From positions 124,001 to 188,000 of the forward strand of contig JACRAY010000024.1 of the NCBI GenBank assembly GCA_016213325.1: DNA of 64,000 nucleotides, given 5' to 3'. A program made the translations under genes and the position numbers. Under the pieces are notes generated by a model that was not told where the DNA came from, searched no databases, and worked only from the letters and a program-made list of their open reading frames with translations. Below, in pieces: positions 9,457 through 19,002 of the stretch (position 1 is the first letter of the stretch; each line of letters opens with the position of its first letter). Origin of the DNA: Burkholderiales bacterium (GTDB lineage Bacteria > Pseudomonadota > Gammaproteobacteria > Burkholderiales > Burkholderiaceae_C).

Positions 9457-10149
9457 TCAGGCGGGCTCCGGCGTGCGCGCCAGCACGACCGCGCCGACCT
9501 GCGCGGCGCCGGCCTCGCGCAGCGCGGCGGCGGCCGCAAACAGCGAGGCGCCGCTGGTCATCACGTCGTCCACCAGCACGGCGCGCCGGCCGCGCAGCGC
9601 GGCCGAGCGCATCGGATCCATTGCAAAGGCCCCGCGCACGTTGGCCAGCCGCTGTTCGCGCGCCAGCTCGGCCTGCGGCAAGGTTTCGCGCAGGCGCAGC
9701 AGCAAGTGAGAATCGACCTTGCCCGGCGCCAGCCGCCGCGCCAGCTCCAGCGCCTGGTTGAAGCCGCGTTGGGCCAGCCGCCTGGGCGCCAGCGGCATCG
9801 GCAGCACGACTTCAGCCTGCGCCAGCGAATCCTGCACGCCCGGCGCTGCGCCCACCAGGGTGGCGAAGACGCCGGCCCAGCCCGGCTGGCCGCGAAACTT
9901 GTAGTCGCCCACCAGTTCCGCCCACGGGTAGCCATAGTCGACGGCGGCATGGCAACGGTCCAGGGGCGGAGGCGTGCGGACGCAGGCGCCGCATTCGGCA
10001 ACGCCTTCAGGCACCGGCAGTGCGCAGCGGCGGCAGCGCGGGCGCGGCCGCGCGAAGCGGCCCAGGCAGGCGCGGCAGAGCGCCTGCGCGGGCCAGCGCC
10101 CGCACACCGCGCAACGGCCGGGCACGGCATCACCCGCAGGGAATTCCAT
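9457..10149 (-). CDS. comF: ComF-family phosphoribosyltransferase-like protein
   Basis: A 230-residue ComF protein. The N-terminal part holds two CxxC-type zinc pairs (CAVC, CRAC, CRRC, CGAC), and the C-terminal part is a type I phosphoribosyltransferase fold with the PRPP loop VLVDDVMTSGAS. ComF is linked to DNA uptake in competent bacteria and probably binds single-stranded DNA at the inner face of the uptake pore. The ATG at 10149 has a TATATT hexamer six bases upstream and no Shine-Dalgarno, so a leaderless mRNA is possible. It is divergent from the bioC-like gene, with only 27 bases between the start codons. Confidence 0.92.
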   Translation of the reverse strand: MEFPAGDAVPGRCAVCGRWPAQALCRACLGRFARPRPRCRRCALPVPEGVAECGACVRTPPPLDRCHAAVDYGYPWAELVGDYKFRGQPGWAGVFATLVGAAPGVQDSLAQAEVVLPMPLAPRRLAQRGFNQALELARRLAPGKVDSHLLLRLRETLPQAELAREQRLANVRGAFAMDPMRSAALRGRRAVLVDDVMTSGASLFAAAAALREAGAAQVGAVVLARTPEPA

Positions 10150-10176
10150 CGGGTCAATATACTGCCCCGCGACGCC

Positions 10177-11079
10177 ATGGCTTCCGACCGACCGCCCACC
10201 ATAGACCCCATTGCCGCCGCGCGCTGGCAGCAGCGCGCACCGGCGGCGTCGCCCTGGCTGCACGACGAAGTGGCACGGCGCATGGCGGAGCGGCTGGAAT
10301 GGATCAAGCGCCAACCGCCAGCGTGGGCGCATTGGGAGCCGGTGCGCGGCGGCCTCGCCGCGCATGCGCCGATTTCGGCGCGCTATCCCCGCGCGCGCTG
10401 CTACGTTGTGGAAGACGAACCCCGGCGAGCCGAAGCCGCACGGCGCGCGCTTTCGACCCCCTGGTGGCGCCGCCTGCGTTCGCCCGCCACCGAAATCGGG
10501 CCGGTGCCCGACGGTGGCGTGCAGATGCTGTGGGCCAACATGGCGCTGCACCTGGCGGCCGACCCCCAGGCGCTGATGGCGCGCTGGCACCGCGCGCTGG
10601 CGGTCGACGGCTTCCTCATGTTCTCCTGCCTCGGGCCCGACACGCTGCGCGAGCTGCGCGCGCTGTACGCGCAGCTGGGCTGGCCGCCGCCCTCGCACGA
10701 ATTCACCGACATGCACGACTGGGGCGACATGCTGGTGCACGGCGGCTTTGCCGAGCCGGTGATGGACATGGAGCGCATCACGCTCACCTTCGACTCGCCG
10801 GCCAGGCTGCTGGCCGAGCTGCGCGGGCTGGGCGCCAACCTGCACCCGGGCCGCTTTGCCGCGTGGCGCGGGCGCGGCTGGCGCGCGGCCCTGGAGCATG
10901 AGCTGGCGCGTGCGCTGCCGGGTGCCGACGGGCGGCTGGCGCTCACTTTCGAGATCATCTACGGCCACGCCTTCAAGCCGGCGCCGCGCGCCCGGGTGGC
11001 GGAGCACAGCGAGTTCTCGCTGGACGACATGCGGGCCATGCTGCAAGGCGGAAAACGCGCAGGCGAACCGATTCCTTGA
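10177..11079 (+). CDS. BioC-like malonyl-ACP methyltransferase with degenerate SAM motif
   Basis: A 300-residue protein of the BioC/type 11 methyltransferase family. BioC methylates malonyl-ACP to start biotin synthesis. The later part is family-typical: MLWANMALHL, then a FSCLGPDTLREL segment and an HDWGDMLVHGGF segment. However, the region where the glycine-rich SAM motif I (DxGxGxG) should lie reads WEPVRGG, so the usual cofactor loop is missing. It may be an altered SAM site or a non-catalytic relative. No other bio genes are in the window. Its stop codon overlaps an FNR-type dyad ahead of the oxidase operon. Confidence 0.75.
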   Translation: MASDRPPTIDPIAAARWQQRAPAASPWLHDEVARRMAERLEWIKRQPPAWAHWEPVRGGLAAHAPISARYPRARCYVVEDEPRRAEAARRALSTPWWRRLRSPATEIGPVPDGGVQMLWANMALHLAADPQALMARWHRALAVDGFLMFSCLGPDTLRELRALYAQLGWPPPSHEFTDMHDWGDMLVHGGFAEPVMDMERITLTFDSPARLLAELRGLGANLHPGRFAAWRGRGWRAALEHELARALPGADGRLALTFEIIYGHAFKPAPRARVAEHSEFSLDDMRAMLQGGKRAGEPIP

Positions 11080-11089
11080 CCTGCGTCAA
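11076..11089. promoter_or_regulatory. FNR/ANR-type dyad upstream of the oxidase operon
   Basis: TTGAC-CTGC-GTCAA is a perfect 5+5 dyad with a 4-base spacer, close to the FNR/ANR/DNR box TTGAT-N4-ATCAA. It overlaps the stop codon of the bioC-like gene and lies about 100 bases before the DUF2244 start. A TACAAT hexamer at 11160-11165 could be the -10 of the operon, which would put the dyad about 90 bases upstream of transcription. An oxygen- or NO-responsive CRP-family regulator is the likely binder; this is inferred from the motif alone. Confidence 0.55.
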
Positions 11090-11191
11090 TGTTCGTCGAC
11101 AGGTGTGTTGCCTGGCGTCAAAGTCCGGCTGCGCCGGAAGGGGCAGGGGGAAGGGGCGCTACAATCCCCGGTTGTTTCGTGAGCGTCGCAC

Positions 11192-11668
11192 GTGTCGAAC
11201 CTGGTATTTCGTTTCGCCACCATCCAGGGCCAGAACATCCACTGGTTCCTGAAACGCAATTGTTCGGTGACGCCCGCCCAGCTGGGCTGGCTGTACGCCT
11301 CGCTGTGCGTGGTCACGCTCGCGATCGGGACCGTTTTCTGGTTCCAGGGGGCGCTGCTGGTCCTTCCCTTCGCCTGGCTCGAGCTGGCGGCCGTGGGCAT
11401 TGCGTTCCTGGTGTACGCGCGCCACGCGGCAGACGGCGAACACATCCTGCTGGCGGGGCGCCGGCTGGTGGTGGAACTGGAGAACGCGGGGCGGCTCGAG
11501 CGCGCGGAGTTCGACCGCGATTGGGTCCGGGTGGAGCCGAGCGCCGGCGACCGGTCGCTGATCGAGGTGTCGGGGCAGGGCCGGCGGGTGAACGTGGGGC
11601 GCTTCGTCAGGCCGGAACTGCGGCCGGTGCTGGCGCAGGAATTGCGGCGCGCGCTGCGCAACCCGTAG
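11192..11668 (+). CDS. DUF2244 membrane protein of the oxidase locus
   Basis: A 158-residue protein with two hydrophobic segments (about residues 32-52 and 55-77) followed by a soluble C-terminal part with a WVRVEPS stretch. This is the DUF2244 family, which in related bacteria sits at the head of cytochrome c oxidase operons; its biochemical role is not known. Translation starts at GTG. It ends 44 bases before ctaC on the same strand and is probably the first gene of the oxidase transcript. Confidence 0.85.
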   Translation: MSNLVFRFATIQGQNIHWFLKRNCSVTPAQLGWLYASLCVVTLAIGTVFWFQGALLVLPFAWLELAAVGIAFLVYARHAADGEHILLAGRRLVVELENAGRLERAEFDRDWVRVEPSAGDRSLIEVSGQGRRVNVGRFVRPELRPVLAQELRRALRNP

Positions 11669-11712
11669 GCGGCGGCGAGAAGAAAGATTTTTGGCATAGA
11701 GGCTTGAGGACG

Positions 11713-12873
11713 ATGAAGAGAGATTGCACCCTGGCGGCGTTCGCGCTGCTGGCGGCCGGCCTGGCCGGCCACGCCCACGCGGTGAACGACCTGCCCGGCG
11801 GTCCCGCCGTGCGCCAGCTGAACCTCCACGCAGCCGCCACCCGCATCGCCGCGGAAATCTCGTGGCTGCACTGGTTCATGCTGATCACTTGCCTGGTGAT
11901 CTTCGTCCTGGTGTTCTCGGTGATGTTCTATTCCATCTGGAAGCACCGCAAGTCGGTGGGCCACAAGCCGGCCAACTTCCACGAGTCGGTCACGGTGGAG
12001 GTGGTCTGGACCATCATCCCGTTCCTGATCGTGATCGGCATGGCGCTGCCGGCCACCAAGGTGCTGGTCGCCTCCAAGGACACGGGCAATGCCGACATCA
12101 CCGTCAAGGCCACCGGCTACCAGTGGAAGTGGGGCTACGACTACCTGGGCGGCGAAGGCCAGGGCATCAGCTTCCTGTCGACGCTGGACAGCACGCACCG
12201 CGAGATGTCCAACGACGGCGCCAAGGCCGCCGACGTGCCGGACGACTACCTGCTGAAGGTGGACAACCCGCTGGTGGTGCCGGTCAACAAGAAGGTGCGG
12301 GTGATCACCACCGCCAACGACGTGATCCACGCCTGGGGCGTGCCGGCCTTCGGCCTGAAGCAGGACGCGATCCCCGGCTTCGTGCGCGACACCTGGTTCC
12401 GCAGCGAGAAGACCGGCGACTTCTACGGCCAGTGCTACGAGCTGTGCGGCAAGGAGCACGCCTACATGCCGATCCACGTGAAGGTGGTGTCGGCGGCCGA
12501 CTACACCAAGTGGGTGGGCGACCAGCAGAAGCTGATGGCCGCCAAGGCCGACGACCCGGCCAAGGTCTGGACGCTGCCCGACATCATGGCGCGCGGCGAG
12601 AAGGTCTATGCCGCCAACTGCGCGGCCTGCCACCAGGCCAGCGGCAAGGGCGCCGGCCCCATCAAGCCGCTGGACGCGTCGCCGCTGGTGCTGGACGCCG
12701 ACAAGACGAAGGAAATCCACATCGTGCTGAAGGGCCAGGGCGCCATGCCCTCGTGGAAGCAGCTGTCCGACACCGACCTGGCCGCCGTCATCAGCTTCAC
12801 CAAGAACTCCTGGTCCAACAAGACCGGCCAGATCGTCCAGCCGGCCGAAGTGCTCGCGCAGCGCGGCAAGTAA
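11713..12873 (+). CDS. ctaC: Cytochrome c oxidase subunit II with fused cytochrome c (caa3 type)
   Basis: A 386-residue subunit: signal peptide (about 1-24), two membrane helices (about 55-80 and 98-120), then the periplasmic CuA domain with [14 protein letters not shown] supplying the binuclear copper ligands. A C-terminal cytochrome c domain with CAACH follows, placing this in the caa3-like group. It receives electrons from cytochrome c and passes them to subunit I. A GAGGA ribosome site lies just before the ATG. Fourteen bases separate it from ctaD. Confidence 0.96.
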   Translation: MKRDCTLAAFALLAAGLAGHAHAVNDLPGGPAVRQLNLHAAATRIAAEISWLHWFMLITCLVIFVLVFSVMFYSIWKHRKSVGHKPANFHESVTVEVVWTIIPFLIVIGMALPATKVLVASKDTGNADITVKATGYQWKWGYDYLGGEGQGISFLSTLDSTHREMSNDGAKAADVPDDYLLKVDNPLVVPVNKKVRVITTANDVIHAWGVPAFGLKQDAIPGFVRDTWFRSEKTGDFYGQCYELCGKEHAYMPIHVKVVSAADYTKWVGDQQKLMAAKADDPAKVWTLPDIMARGEKVYAANCAACHQASGKGAGPIKPLDASPLVLDADKTKEIHIVLKGQGAMPSWKQLSDTDLAAVISFTKNSWSNKTGQIVQPAEVLAQRGK

Positions 12874-12886
12874 TCGAGGAAAACCC

Positions 12887-14554
12887 ATGAGCGCAGTTCT
12901 CGACCACCCCGCCGAACACGGCGACCACCACGACCACGCGCCCACCGGCTGGCGCCGCTGGGTCTACGCGACCAACCACAAGGACATCGGCACGCTGTAC
13001 CTGCTGTTCTCGTTCACGATGTTCATCATCGGCGGGATCCTGGCGCTGCTGATCCGCGCCGAGCTGTTCCAGCCCGGCCTGCAGGTGGTCAACCCCGAGC
13101 TGTTCAACCAGCTCACCACCATGCACGGCATCATCATGGTGTTCGGCGCCATCATGCCGGGCTTCGTGGGCTTCGCGAACTGGATGGTGCCGCTGCAGAT
13201 CGGCGCGCCCGACATGGCGTTCGCGCGCATGAACAACTTCAGCTTCTGGCTGCTGATCCCCGCGGGCCTGATGGTCGCCGGCTCGTTCTTCATGCCCGGC
13301 GGCGCGCCCGCCGCGGGCTGGACGATCTACGCGCCGCTCACGCTGCAGATGGGCCCGTCGATGGACGCCGCGATCTTCGCGCTGCACATCATGGGCGCGA
13401 GCTCGATCATGGGCTCGATCAACATCATCGTGACCATCCTCAACATGCGCGCCCCCGGCATGTCGCTGATGAAGATGCCGATGTTCTGCTGGACCTGGCT
13501 GATCACGGCCTACCTGCTGATCGCGGTGATGCCCGTGCTGGCCGGCGCCATCACGATGACGCTGACCGACCGCCACTTCGGCACGGTGTTCTTCAACCCC
13601 GCGGGCGGCGGCGACCCGGTGATGTACCAGCACATCTTCTGGTTCTTCGGCCACCCCGAGGTCTACATCATGATCCTGCCGGCCTTCGGCATCATCAGCC
13701 AGGTCGTGCCCGCTTTCGCGCGCAAGCGCCTGTTCGGCTACGCGTCGATGGTGTACGCGACTTCGTCCATCGCCATCCTGTCGTTCATCGTGTGGGCGCA
13801 CCACATGTTCACGACCGGCATGCCCGTCACCGGCCAGCTGTTCTTCATGTACGCGACGATGCTGATCGCGGTGCCGACGGCCGTGAAGATCTTCAACTGG
13901 ATCGCGACCATGTGGCAGGGCTCGATGACCTTCGAGACGCCGATGCTGTTCGCCGTGGGCTTCATCTTCGTGTTCACGATGGGCGGCTTCACCGGCCTGA
14001 TCCTGGCCATGGCGCCGATCGACCTGCTGCTGCAGGACACCTACTACGTGGTGGCGCACTTCCACTACGTGCTGGTGGCGGGGTCGCTGTACGCGATGTT
14101 CGCCGGCTTCTACTACTGGGCGCCCAAGTGGACGGGCGTGATGTACAACGAGACGCTGGGCAAGTGGCACTTCTGGCTGTCGCTGTTCTTCTTCAACCTC
14201 ACGTTCTTCCCGATGCACTTCCTCGGCCTGGCCGGCATGCCGCGCCGCTACGCCGACTACCCGATGCAGTTCGCCGACTTCAACTGGTGGGCCTCGGTGG
14301 GCGCGTTCGGCTTCGGCCTGTCGCAGGTGTTCTTCTTCTTCTTCATCGTGCTGCCGGTGATGCGCGGCAAGGGCGCGAAGGCGCCGCAGCGCCCGTGGAA
14401 CGACCCCGACGGCAAGGGCGCCGAGGGCCTGGAATGGGAAGTGCCGTCGCCGGCGCCCTTCCACACGTTCGAAACGCCGCCGCGCCTGGACGCCACGGCC
14501 ACCCGCGTGCTGGACGCGCGCGTGCAGCCCGAGCACCCGGGCGCCGTGCACTGA
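12887..14554 (+). CDS. ctaD: Cytochrome c oxidase subunit I
   Basis: A 555-residue catalytic subunit with twelve membrane helices. Visible landmarks are the haem a ligand in TTMHGIIM, the CuB His-Tyr pair in GHPEVY, the CuB HH pair (WAHHMF) and the HFHYVL segment carrying the haem a3 and second haem a ligands. It reduces O2 to water and pumps protons at the low-spin haem a/haem a3-CuB core. A GAGGAAA ribosome site precedes the ATG. The next gene, a 42-residue protein, starts 10 bases after the stop. Confidence 0.98.
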   Translation: MSAVLDHPAEHGDHHDHAPTGWRRWVYATNHKDIGTLYLLFSFTMFIIGGILALLIRAELFQPGLQVVNPELFNQLTTMHGIIMVFGAIMPGFVGFANWMVPLQIGAPDMAFARMNNFSFWLLIPAGLMVAGSFFMPGGAPAAGWTIYAPLTLQMGPSMDAAIFALHIMGASSIMGSINIIVTILNMRAPGMSLMKMPMFCWTWLITAYLLIAVMPVLAGAITMTLTDRHFGTVFFNPAGGGDPVMYQHIFWFFGHPEVYIMILPAFGIISQVVPAFARKRLFGYASMVYATSSIAILSFIVWAHHMFTTGMPVTGQLFFMYATMLIAVPTAVKIFNWIATMWQGSMTFETPMLFAVGFIFVFTMGGFTGLILAMAPIDLLLQDTYYVVAHFHYVLVAGSLYAMFAGFYYWAPKWTGVMYNETLGKWHFWLSLFFFNLTFFPMHFLGLAGMPRRYADYPMQFADFNWWASVGAFGFGLSQVFFFFFIVLPVMRGKGAKAPQRPWNDPDGKGAEGLEWEVPSPAPFHTFETPPRLDATATRVLDARVQPEHPGAVH

Positions 14555-14564
14555 CGGCGGGGGG

Positions 14565-14693
14565 ATGGACCGCATGTCCGACGACGAGGAAAGACGCAGG
14601 GCCAACGTCCGCATGGCGCTGATCCTGGCGTCGGTGGCGGCGGTCTTCTTCGCCGGCTTCATCTTCAAGTACGTGCTGCTGGGCAAGTCGTGA
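14565..14693 (+). CDS. 42-residue single-span protein of the oxidase cluster (small assembly protein-like)
   Basis: This short gene encodes 42 residues: a charged N-terminus (MSDDEERRR), then one hydrophobic helix of about 20 residues (MALILASVAAVFFAGFIF) and a short basic end. It lies between ctaD and ctaG, exactly where related bacteria have a cytochrome oxidase small assembly protein. Its TGA overlaps the GTG of ctaG (GTGA), implying translational coupling. An in-frame ATG three codons later could also be the start. The function is inferred only from place and form. Confidence 0.8.
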   Translation: MDRMSDDEERRRANVRMALILASVAAVFFAGFIFKYVLLGKS

Positions 14694-15247
14694 GCACGCC
14701 TAAGGCCAACGCGCGGATGGTGGGCAAGCTGGTCGTGGTTGCGGCCGGCATGTTCGCTTTCGGCTACGCGCTGGTCCCGATCTACAAGCACATCTGCGAG
14801 GCCCTGGGCATCAACGTGCTGGCCGTCGGCGAGCAGCGCGTGCCGGGCCAGTCGAAGGCTGCGGCCAATTCGCAGGTCGATACGAGCCGGCTCGTGACCG
14901 TGGAGTTCGATGCGAACGCGCGCGGCCCGTGGGAATTCAAGCCGGCGCAGGCCAGCATCCAGGTGCACCCGGGCGCCCTGGCCACCGTGATGTACGAGTT
15001 CCAGAACACGCAGAACCGCACGATGGCCGCGCAGGCGATCCCCAGCTACGCGCCGCGCAATGCCGCGCCGCACTTCAACAAGCTGGAATGCTTCTGCTTC
15101 AACCAGTACACGCTGGCGCCCGGCGAGAAGAAGCAGTGGCCGGTGGCCTTCGTGATCGACCCGAGGCTGCCGAAGGACGTGACGACCATCACGCTCTCGT
15201 ACACCTTCTTCGAAGTCGGCAGCAAGGTGCCGGGAGCGCCCCTATGA
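14690..15247 (+). CDS. ctaG: Cytochrome c oxidase assembly protein CtaG/Cox11
   Basis: A 185-residue copper chaperone with an N-terminal membrane anchor (about residues 10-30) and a periplasmic immunoglobulin-like domain. The copper-binding pair is seen in the ECFCF segment (CxC) after FNKLE, as in Cox11. It inserts CuB into subunit I. Translation starts at GTG overlapping the stop of the 42-residue protein, and its own stop overlaps the ATG of the DUF2970 gene (ATGA), so the three are tightly coupled. Confidence 0.95.
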   Translation: MSTPKANARMVGKLVVVAAGMFAFGYALVPIYKHICEALGINVLAVGEQRVPGQSKAAANSQVDTSRLVTVEFDANARGPWEFKPAQASIQVHPGALATVMYEFQNTQNRTMAAQAIPSYAPRNAAPHFNKLECFCFNQYTLAPGEKKQWPVAFVIDPRLPKDVTTITLSYTFFEVGSKVPGAPL

Positions 15248-15420
15248 GCCTATTGTCGACGATCAAGGCGGTGGGCTGGTCGTTCATCGGCATACGCAAG
15301 AAAAGCGGATACGAGGAGGACCTGGGCAGGCTGAACCCGTTCCACGTCATCGCGGTGGCCCTGGTGGCCGTCATGCTGTTCGTGGGCGGGCTGATCGCCC
15401 TGGTCAACTGGATCGTTTGA
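15244..15420 (+). CDS. DUF2970 small membrane protein
   Basis: A 58-residue protein with a soluble N-terminal half containing AVGWSFIGIRKKSGYEED and one C-terminal membrane helix. This is the DUF2970 pattern common in betaproteobacteria, where it sits in the oxidase operon between ctaG and ctaE. The function is not known; an assembly or stability role for the oxidase is a guess from context. ATGA overlap with ctaG. Confidence 0.85.
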   Translation: MSLLSTIKAVGWSFIGIRKKSGYEEDLGRLNPFHVIAVALVAVMLFVGGLIALVNWIV

Positions 15421-15443
15421 GGAATGGAAAGAGAGAACTTGAG

Positions 15444-16325
15444 ATGAGCACCAGCGCACCTGGCACCACGCCGCACTACTTCGTGCCCCCGCCCTCGCGC
15501 CACCCGGCGACGGCGGCGTTCGGGCTGCTCTGCATCATCTTCGGGGCCACGATGTGGATCAACGGCAACGCGCCGTTCAAGTTCCTGGTGCTGTTCGGCT
15601 TCCTGTGGCTGTTCGGCGTGCTGTTCCAGTGGTTCCGCGACGCCATCCGCGAAAGCGAAAGCGGCCAGTACGGCCACAAGGTGGACCTGTCGTTCCGCTG
15701 GAGCATGAGCTGGTTCATCTTCTCCGAAGTGATGTTCTTCGGCGCGTTCTTCACCGCCCTGTGGTGGATGCGCGTGCACTCGGTGCCGGAACTCGCGGGC
15801 CCGGCCAACGCGCTGCTGTGGCCCGACTTCAAGGGCGTTTGGCCCAGCGCCGCGCCGGGCGCCACCGCCTCTCCCGCCAACATCATCGAGCCGTTCCAGA
15901 CCATGGGGCCGCTGTGGCTGCCCACGATCAACACCGCTCTGCTGCTGTCGTCGGGCGTGACGATCACCATCGCGCACCACCTGCTGCGCGCGGGCGAGCG
16001 CGGCAAGACCATTTTCTGGATGGCCATCACCGTGGCGCTGGGACTGGCCTTCGTGTTCGTGCAGGGCTACGAATACTTCCATGCCTACACCGACCTGAAC
16101 CTCAAGCTGACGTCGGGCGCCTACGGCTCCACCTTCTTCATGCTCACCGGCTTCCACGGCTTCCACGTGATGGTGGGCATGCTGATGCTGCTGTTCATCA
16201 CGATCCGGCTGGCCAAGGGCCATTTCACGGCCGACAAGCACTTCGGCTTCGAAGGCGCCGCCTGGTACTGGCATTTCGTGGACGTGGTGTGGCTGGGCCT
16301 ATATACGCTCGTCTATTGGTTGTAG
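15444..16325 (+). CDS. ctaE: Cytochrome c oxidase subunit III
   Basis: A 293-residue subunit III with seven membrane helices. Family landmarks are SWFIFSEVMFFGAFF (helix III, with the conserved Glu), the FQGYEYF-like VQGYEYFHAY segment and the FHGFHVMVG and WYWHFVDVVW motifs. It stabilises the proton entry path of subunit I. The ATG at 15444 is preceded by an AGAGAGAA-rich ribosome site; an upstream in-frame start at 15417 would overlap the DUF2970 stop and lacks the family N-terminus. It converges with the DUF2909 gene. Confidence 0.97.
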   Translation: MSTSAPGTTPHYFVPPPSRHPATAAFGLLCIIFGATMWINGNAPFKFLVLFGFLWLFGVLFQWFRDAIRESESGQYGHKVDLSFRWSMSWFIFSEVMFFGAFFTALWWMRVHSVPELAGPANALLWPDFKGVWPSAAPGATASPANIIEPFQTMGPLWLPTINTALLLSSGVTITIAHHLLRAGERGKTIFWMAITVALGLAFVFVQGYEYFHAYTDLNLKLTSGAYGSTFFMLTGFHGFHVMVGMLMLLFITIRLAKGHFTADKHFGFEGAAWYWHFVDVVWLGLYTLVYWL

Positions 16326-16347
16326 GGGCCGGGGGCCAGGAGTGGCC

Positions 16348-16566
16348 CTAGCGAACCGGTATCCCGGTGGGCTGTATGTAGCCCAGCTTCCAGGCCACCA
16401 GGATGCACACGAACAGCAGGATCGAGAAGCCCACGCGGAAAGCCAGCGCGCGGGCCATGTTGCTGCTCTTGGCCTTGCCGTCCTTGCCGTCGTTCATCAT
16501 GAAGTACAGCGCCGAGGCGAGGCTTGCGATGATGGCGATGAAGCCGACCAGCACCAGGTATTTCAT
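16348..16566 (-). CDS. DUF2909 twin-transmembrane protein
   Basis: A 72-residue protein with two membrane helices (about residues 2-22 and 42-62) joined by a short charged loop (MNDGKDGKAKSSN). This matches the DUF2909 twin-transmembrane family found beside oxidase genes in many proteobacteria. It is the only gene of the locus on the minus strand, divergent from the SURF1 gene with 27 bases between starts. No function is known. Confidence 0.8.
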   Translation of the reverse strand: MKYLVLVGFIAIIASLASALYFMMNDGKDGKAKSSNMARALAFRVGFSILLFVCILVAWKLGYIQPTGIPVR

Positions 16567-16593
16567 GGCTCCCATTATCGGGCGGCCGGGGGC

Positions 16594-17298
16594 ATGAAGC
16601 TGAAACAGCTGTTCGTGCTCGCCGCCGCGCTGGCCGGCGTGGCCGTCACGCTGGCGCTGGGCTCGTGGCAGTGGGGGCGCGCCCAGGAAAAGGAAGCGCT
16701 GCAGGAGGCCATCGTGCGGCTCGGGCAGATGAAACCGCTGGATGGGCAGCAGCTGGCCGCGGCGCCCGACCTGCCGGCGCTGGTGCACCGGGCGGTCGTG
16801 CTCACGGGCCGGTGGCAGGCGCAGCACACCGTCTTCCTCGACAACCGGCAGGTCGACGGCCGCCCGGGCTTCTTCGTGGTGACGCCGCTCTGCCTGGAAG
16901 GTGGCCGGCACTGCTTCCTGGTGCAGCGCGGCTGGGCGCCGCGCGACTTCCAGGACCGCTTGCGCCTGCCCCCGGTGCAAACCCCGGCGGATCCCGTGAC
17001 GGTGTACGGCCGCTTGGCCCCGCCGCCTGCCAAGCTATACGAGTTCGATGCGGCGGGCGAGGGCCCCATCCGGCAGAATCTCGAGATGGCCGCCTTCCGG
17101 GCCGAAACGCGCCTGCCGCTTGCGGACATGTCGGTGCTGGAGCTGGGACCGTCCTCGCAGGGGCTGTCGCGCAACTGGCCCCAGCCTGCCAGCGGCTCGC
17201 ACAAGAACTATGGCTACGCATTCCAATGGTGGGCGCTGGCCGGCCTGATCGCTTTCCTCTATGTCTGGTTCCAATTCATCCGCCGGCGCAAGGCCTGA
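16594..17298 (+). CDS. SURF1-family oxidase assembly protein
   Basis: A 234-residue protein with the SURF1 layout: one N-terminal membrane helix with GSWQWGR, a periplasmic domain with FLDNR and VQRGW segments, and a second helix at the C-terminus that includes KNYGYAFQWW. SURF1 proteins deliver or hold haem a for subunit I. The ATG at 16594 gives the standard length. Its last 38 bases overlap the start of the SCO-like gene. Confidence 0.93.
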   Translation: MKLKQLFVLAAALAGVAVTLALGSWQWGRAQEKEALQEAIVRLGQMKPLDGQQLAAAPDLPALVHRAVVLTGRWQAQHTVFLDNRQVDGRPGFFVVTPLCLEGGRHCFLVQRGWAPRDFQDRLRLPPVQTPADPVTVYGRLAPPPAKLYEFDAAGEGPIRQNLEMAAFRAETRLPLADMSVLELGPSSQGLSRNWPQPASGSHKNYGYAFQWWALAGLIAFLYVWFQFIRRRKA

Positions 17299-17932
17299 CG
17301 AACCGCTGGGCCTCACGGTCCACTCGCTGCCGCTGCCGCAGGAAGCGGCGCTGGCGGACGAGCAGCGCACGCGCAGCGGCCGGCTGAAGATGCTGCTGGT
17401 GATGCTGGTGTGCGCGGCGCCGGTCATCGCGTCGTACTTCACCTACTACGTGATCCGTCCCGAGGGCCGCCGCAACTACGGTGAACTGATAGAGCCGCAA
17501 CGCGCGCTGCCCGCACCCTTGCAGCACCTGGCCGGCCAGTGGCTGCTGGTGAGCGTGGCACCCGCTGCGTGCGATGCGGCCTGCGAGAAGCACCTGTACC
17601 TGCAGCGGCAACTGCGCGAAGGCCTGGGCCGCGACAAGGAGCGCATGGACTGGGTCTGGCTGGTGCCCGACACCGCGCCGGTGCGCGACAGCCTGGCGCC
17701 GGCCCTGAAGGGTGCGACCGTCGTGCATGTGGACCCCGCGGTGCTGGCCGCCTGGCTGCAACCCGCAGCGGGACAGGGGCTCAAGGACCACCTGTACGTC
17801 GTCGACCCGCTGGGCCACTGGATGATGCGTTTCCCGGCCGGGCAGGACATCGCCACGGCACCCAGGGTGAAGCGCGACCTCGAGCGGCTGATGCGCGGCT
17901 CGGCGGGCTGGGACAAGCCGGGGCGCCCGTGA
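17261..17932 (+). CDS. Membrane-anchored SCO/thioredoxin-like protein of the oxidase locus
   Basis: A 223-residue protein with one membrane helix at about residues 44-65 and a periplasmic domain. It shows a CDAAC stretch (CxxxC) and a later DHLYVVDP stretch. These line up with the copper ligands CPDVC and the VDHSAASYVYDP segment of the true SCO protein two genes downstream, so it looks like a diverged SCO-type fold. Overall similarity is low and a copper role is inferred. It overlaps SURF1 at its start and ctaA at its stop (GTGA). Confidence 0.75.
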   Translation: MSGSNSSAGARPDEPLGLTVHSLPLPQEAALADEQRTRSGRLKMLLVMLVCAAPVIASYFTYYVIRPEGRRNYGELIEPQRALPAPLQHLAGQWLLVSVAPAACDAACEKHLYLQRQLREGLGRDKERMDWVWLVPDTAPVRDSLAPALKGATVVHVDPAVLAAWLQPAAGQGLKDHLYVVDPLGHWMMRFPAGQDIATAPRVKRDLERLMRGSAGWDKPGRP

Positions 17933-19002
17933 ACGTGGGATCGCTGTACAACCTGTCGCCCGCGCTGCATGTGATGCTGCTGGGCGCCGTCGTGGCCAGC
18001 GGCCCGCTGGCGTGGCTGTGGTTGCGCAACCGGCGGGCCGCGCCCGAGCGCCGGCTGGCCGCGCTGACGCTGCTCACGCTGTTCCTCACCTTCGACCTGG
18101 TGCTGTTCGGCGCCTTCACGCGGCTCACCGACTCGGGCCTGGGCTGCCCCGACTGGCCCGGCTGCTATGGCAGCGCGAGCCCGAGCGGTGCACATGCGCA
18201 GATCAGCGCGGCGCAGGCCGAGATGCCGACCGGCCCGGTGACGTATGCCAAGGCGTGGATCGAGATGGTCCATCGCTACCTGGCCACGGGCGTGGGGGTG
18301 CTGATCCTCACGCTGGCCGTCGCCACCTGGTGGCTGCGCCGCAAGGTGCAGCTGCCGGTGGGGCTGGCTTTGCCCGTGGCCACGCTGGTGTGGGTGTGCC
18401 TGCAGGGCGCTTTCGGGGCCTTGACGGTGACGATGAAGCTGCAGCCGGCTATCGTCACGCTGCACCTGCTGGGGGGCATGGGCTTGCTGGCGTTGTTGAC
18501 GGTGCAGGCGGATGCGTATGCGGGGCAGCAGCGGCGCGGCGCGCGCGTGCCCGCAGTGGGGATCACCTACCTGCTGTTGTGGGTGCAGATTGCATTGGGG
18601 GGATGGGTCAGCACCAACTACGCGGTGCTGGCTTGCACCGAATTCCCGATGTGCCAGGGCAGCTGGTGGCCGCCCATGGACTTCGCGCAGGGCTTCGAGC
18701 TGTGGCGGGAGCTGGGCAAGACCGGCGCCGGCGATTACATCCAGTTCGCCGCGCTGACGGCGATCCACTACGTGCATCGGCTCGCCGCCTACGTCGTGCT
18801 GGCGGCGCTGGCTGTTTGTGCGTGGCAGTTGCGCGGGACGAAGGCCGGGCGGTGGATCGGTGGCCTGGCGCTATGGCAATTCGCCACCGGGCTGTCGAAC
18901 GCCGTGCTCGACTGGCCGCTGGCCGCTGCGGTGTCGCATACCGGCGGCGCAGCCGCGTTGGTCGTCGTGTTGACGTGGGCCATGCGAGGGCGAGAGGCAT
19001 GA
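17929..19002 (+). CDS. ctaA: Haem A synthase CtaA/COX15
   Basis: A 357-residue protein with eight membrane helices in two repeats. Conserved parts are [19 protein letters not shown] and the second-half counterpart TEFPMCQG, each with a cysteine, and the haem-ligand histidines in EMVHRY and AIHYVHRL. It oxidises the C8 methyl of haem O to give haem A. The start is GTG, overlapping the stop of the SCO-like gene, and its own TGA overlaps the ctaB ATG (ATGA). Confidence 0.96.
   Translation: MNVGSLYNLSPALHVMLLGAVVASGPLAWLWLRNRRAAPERRLAALTLLTLFLTFDLVLFGAFTRLTDSGLGCPDWPGCYGSASPSGAHAQISAAQAEMPTGPVTYAKAWIEMVHRYLATGVGVLILTLAVATWWLRRKVQLPVGLALPVATLVWVCLQGAFGALTVTMKLQPAIVTLHLLGGMGLLALLTVQADAYAGQQRRGARVPAVGITYLLLWVQIALGGWVSTNYAVLACTEFPMCQGSWWPPMDFAQGFELWRELGKTGAGDYIQFAALTAIHYVHRLAAYVVLAALAVCAWQLRGTKAGRWIGGLALWQFATGLSNAVLDWPLAAAVSHTGGAAALVVVLTWAMRGREA

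Noticed and set aside
16322..16353. GTAG followed by GGGCC...GGCCC after ctaE, similar at first sight to the two REP elements.
   Set aside because: The stem is only five pairs with a 13-base loop and the body does not resemble the other two units.
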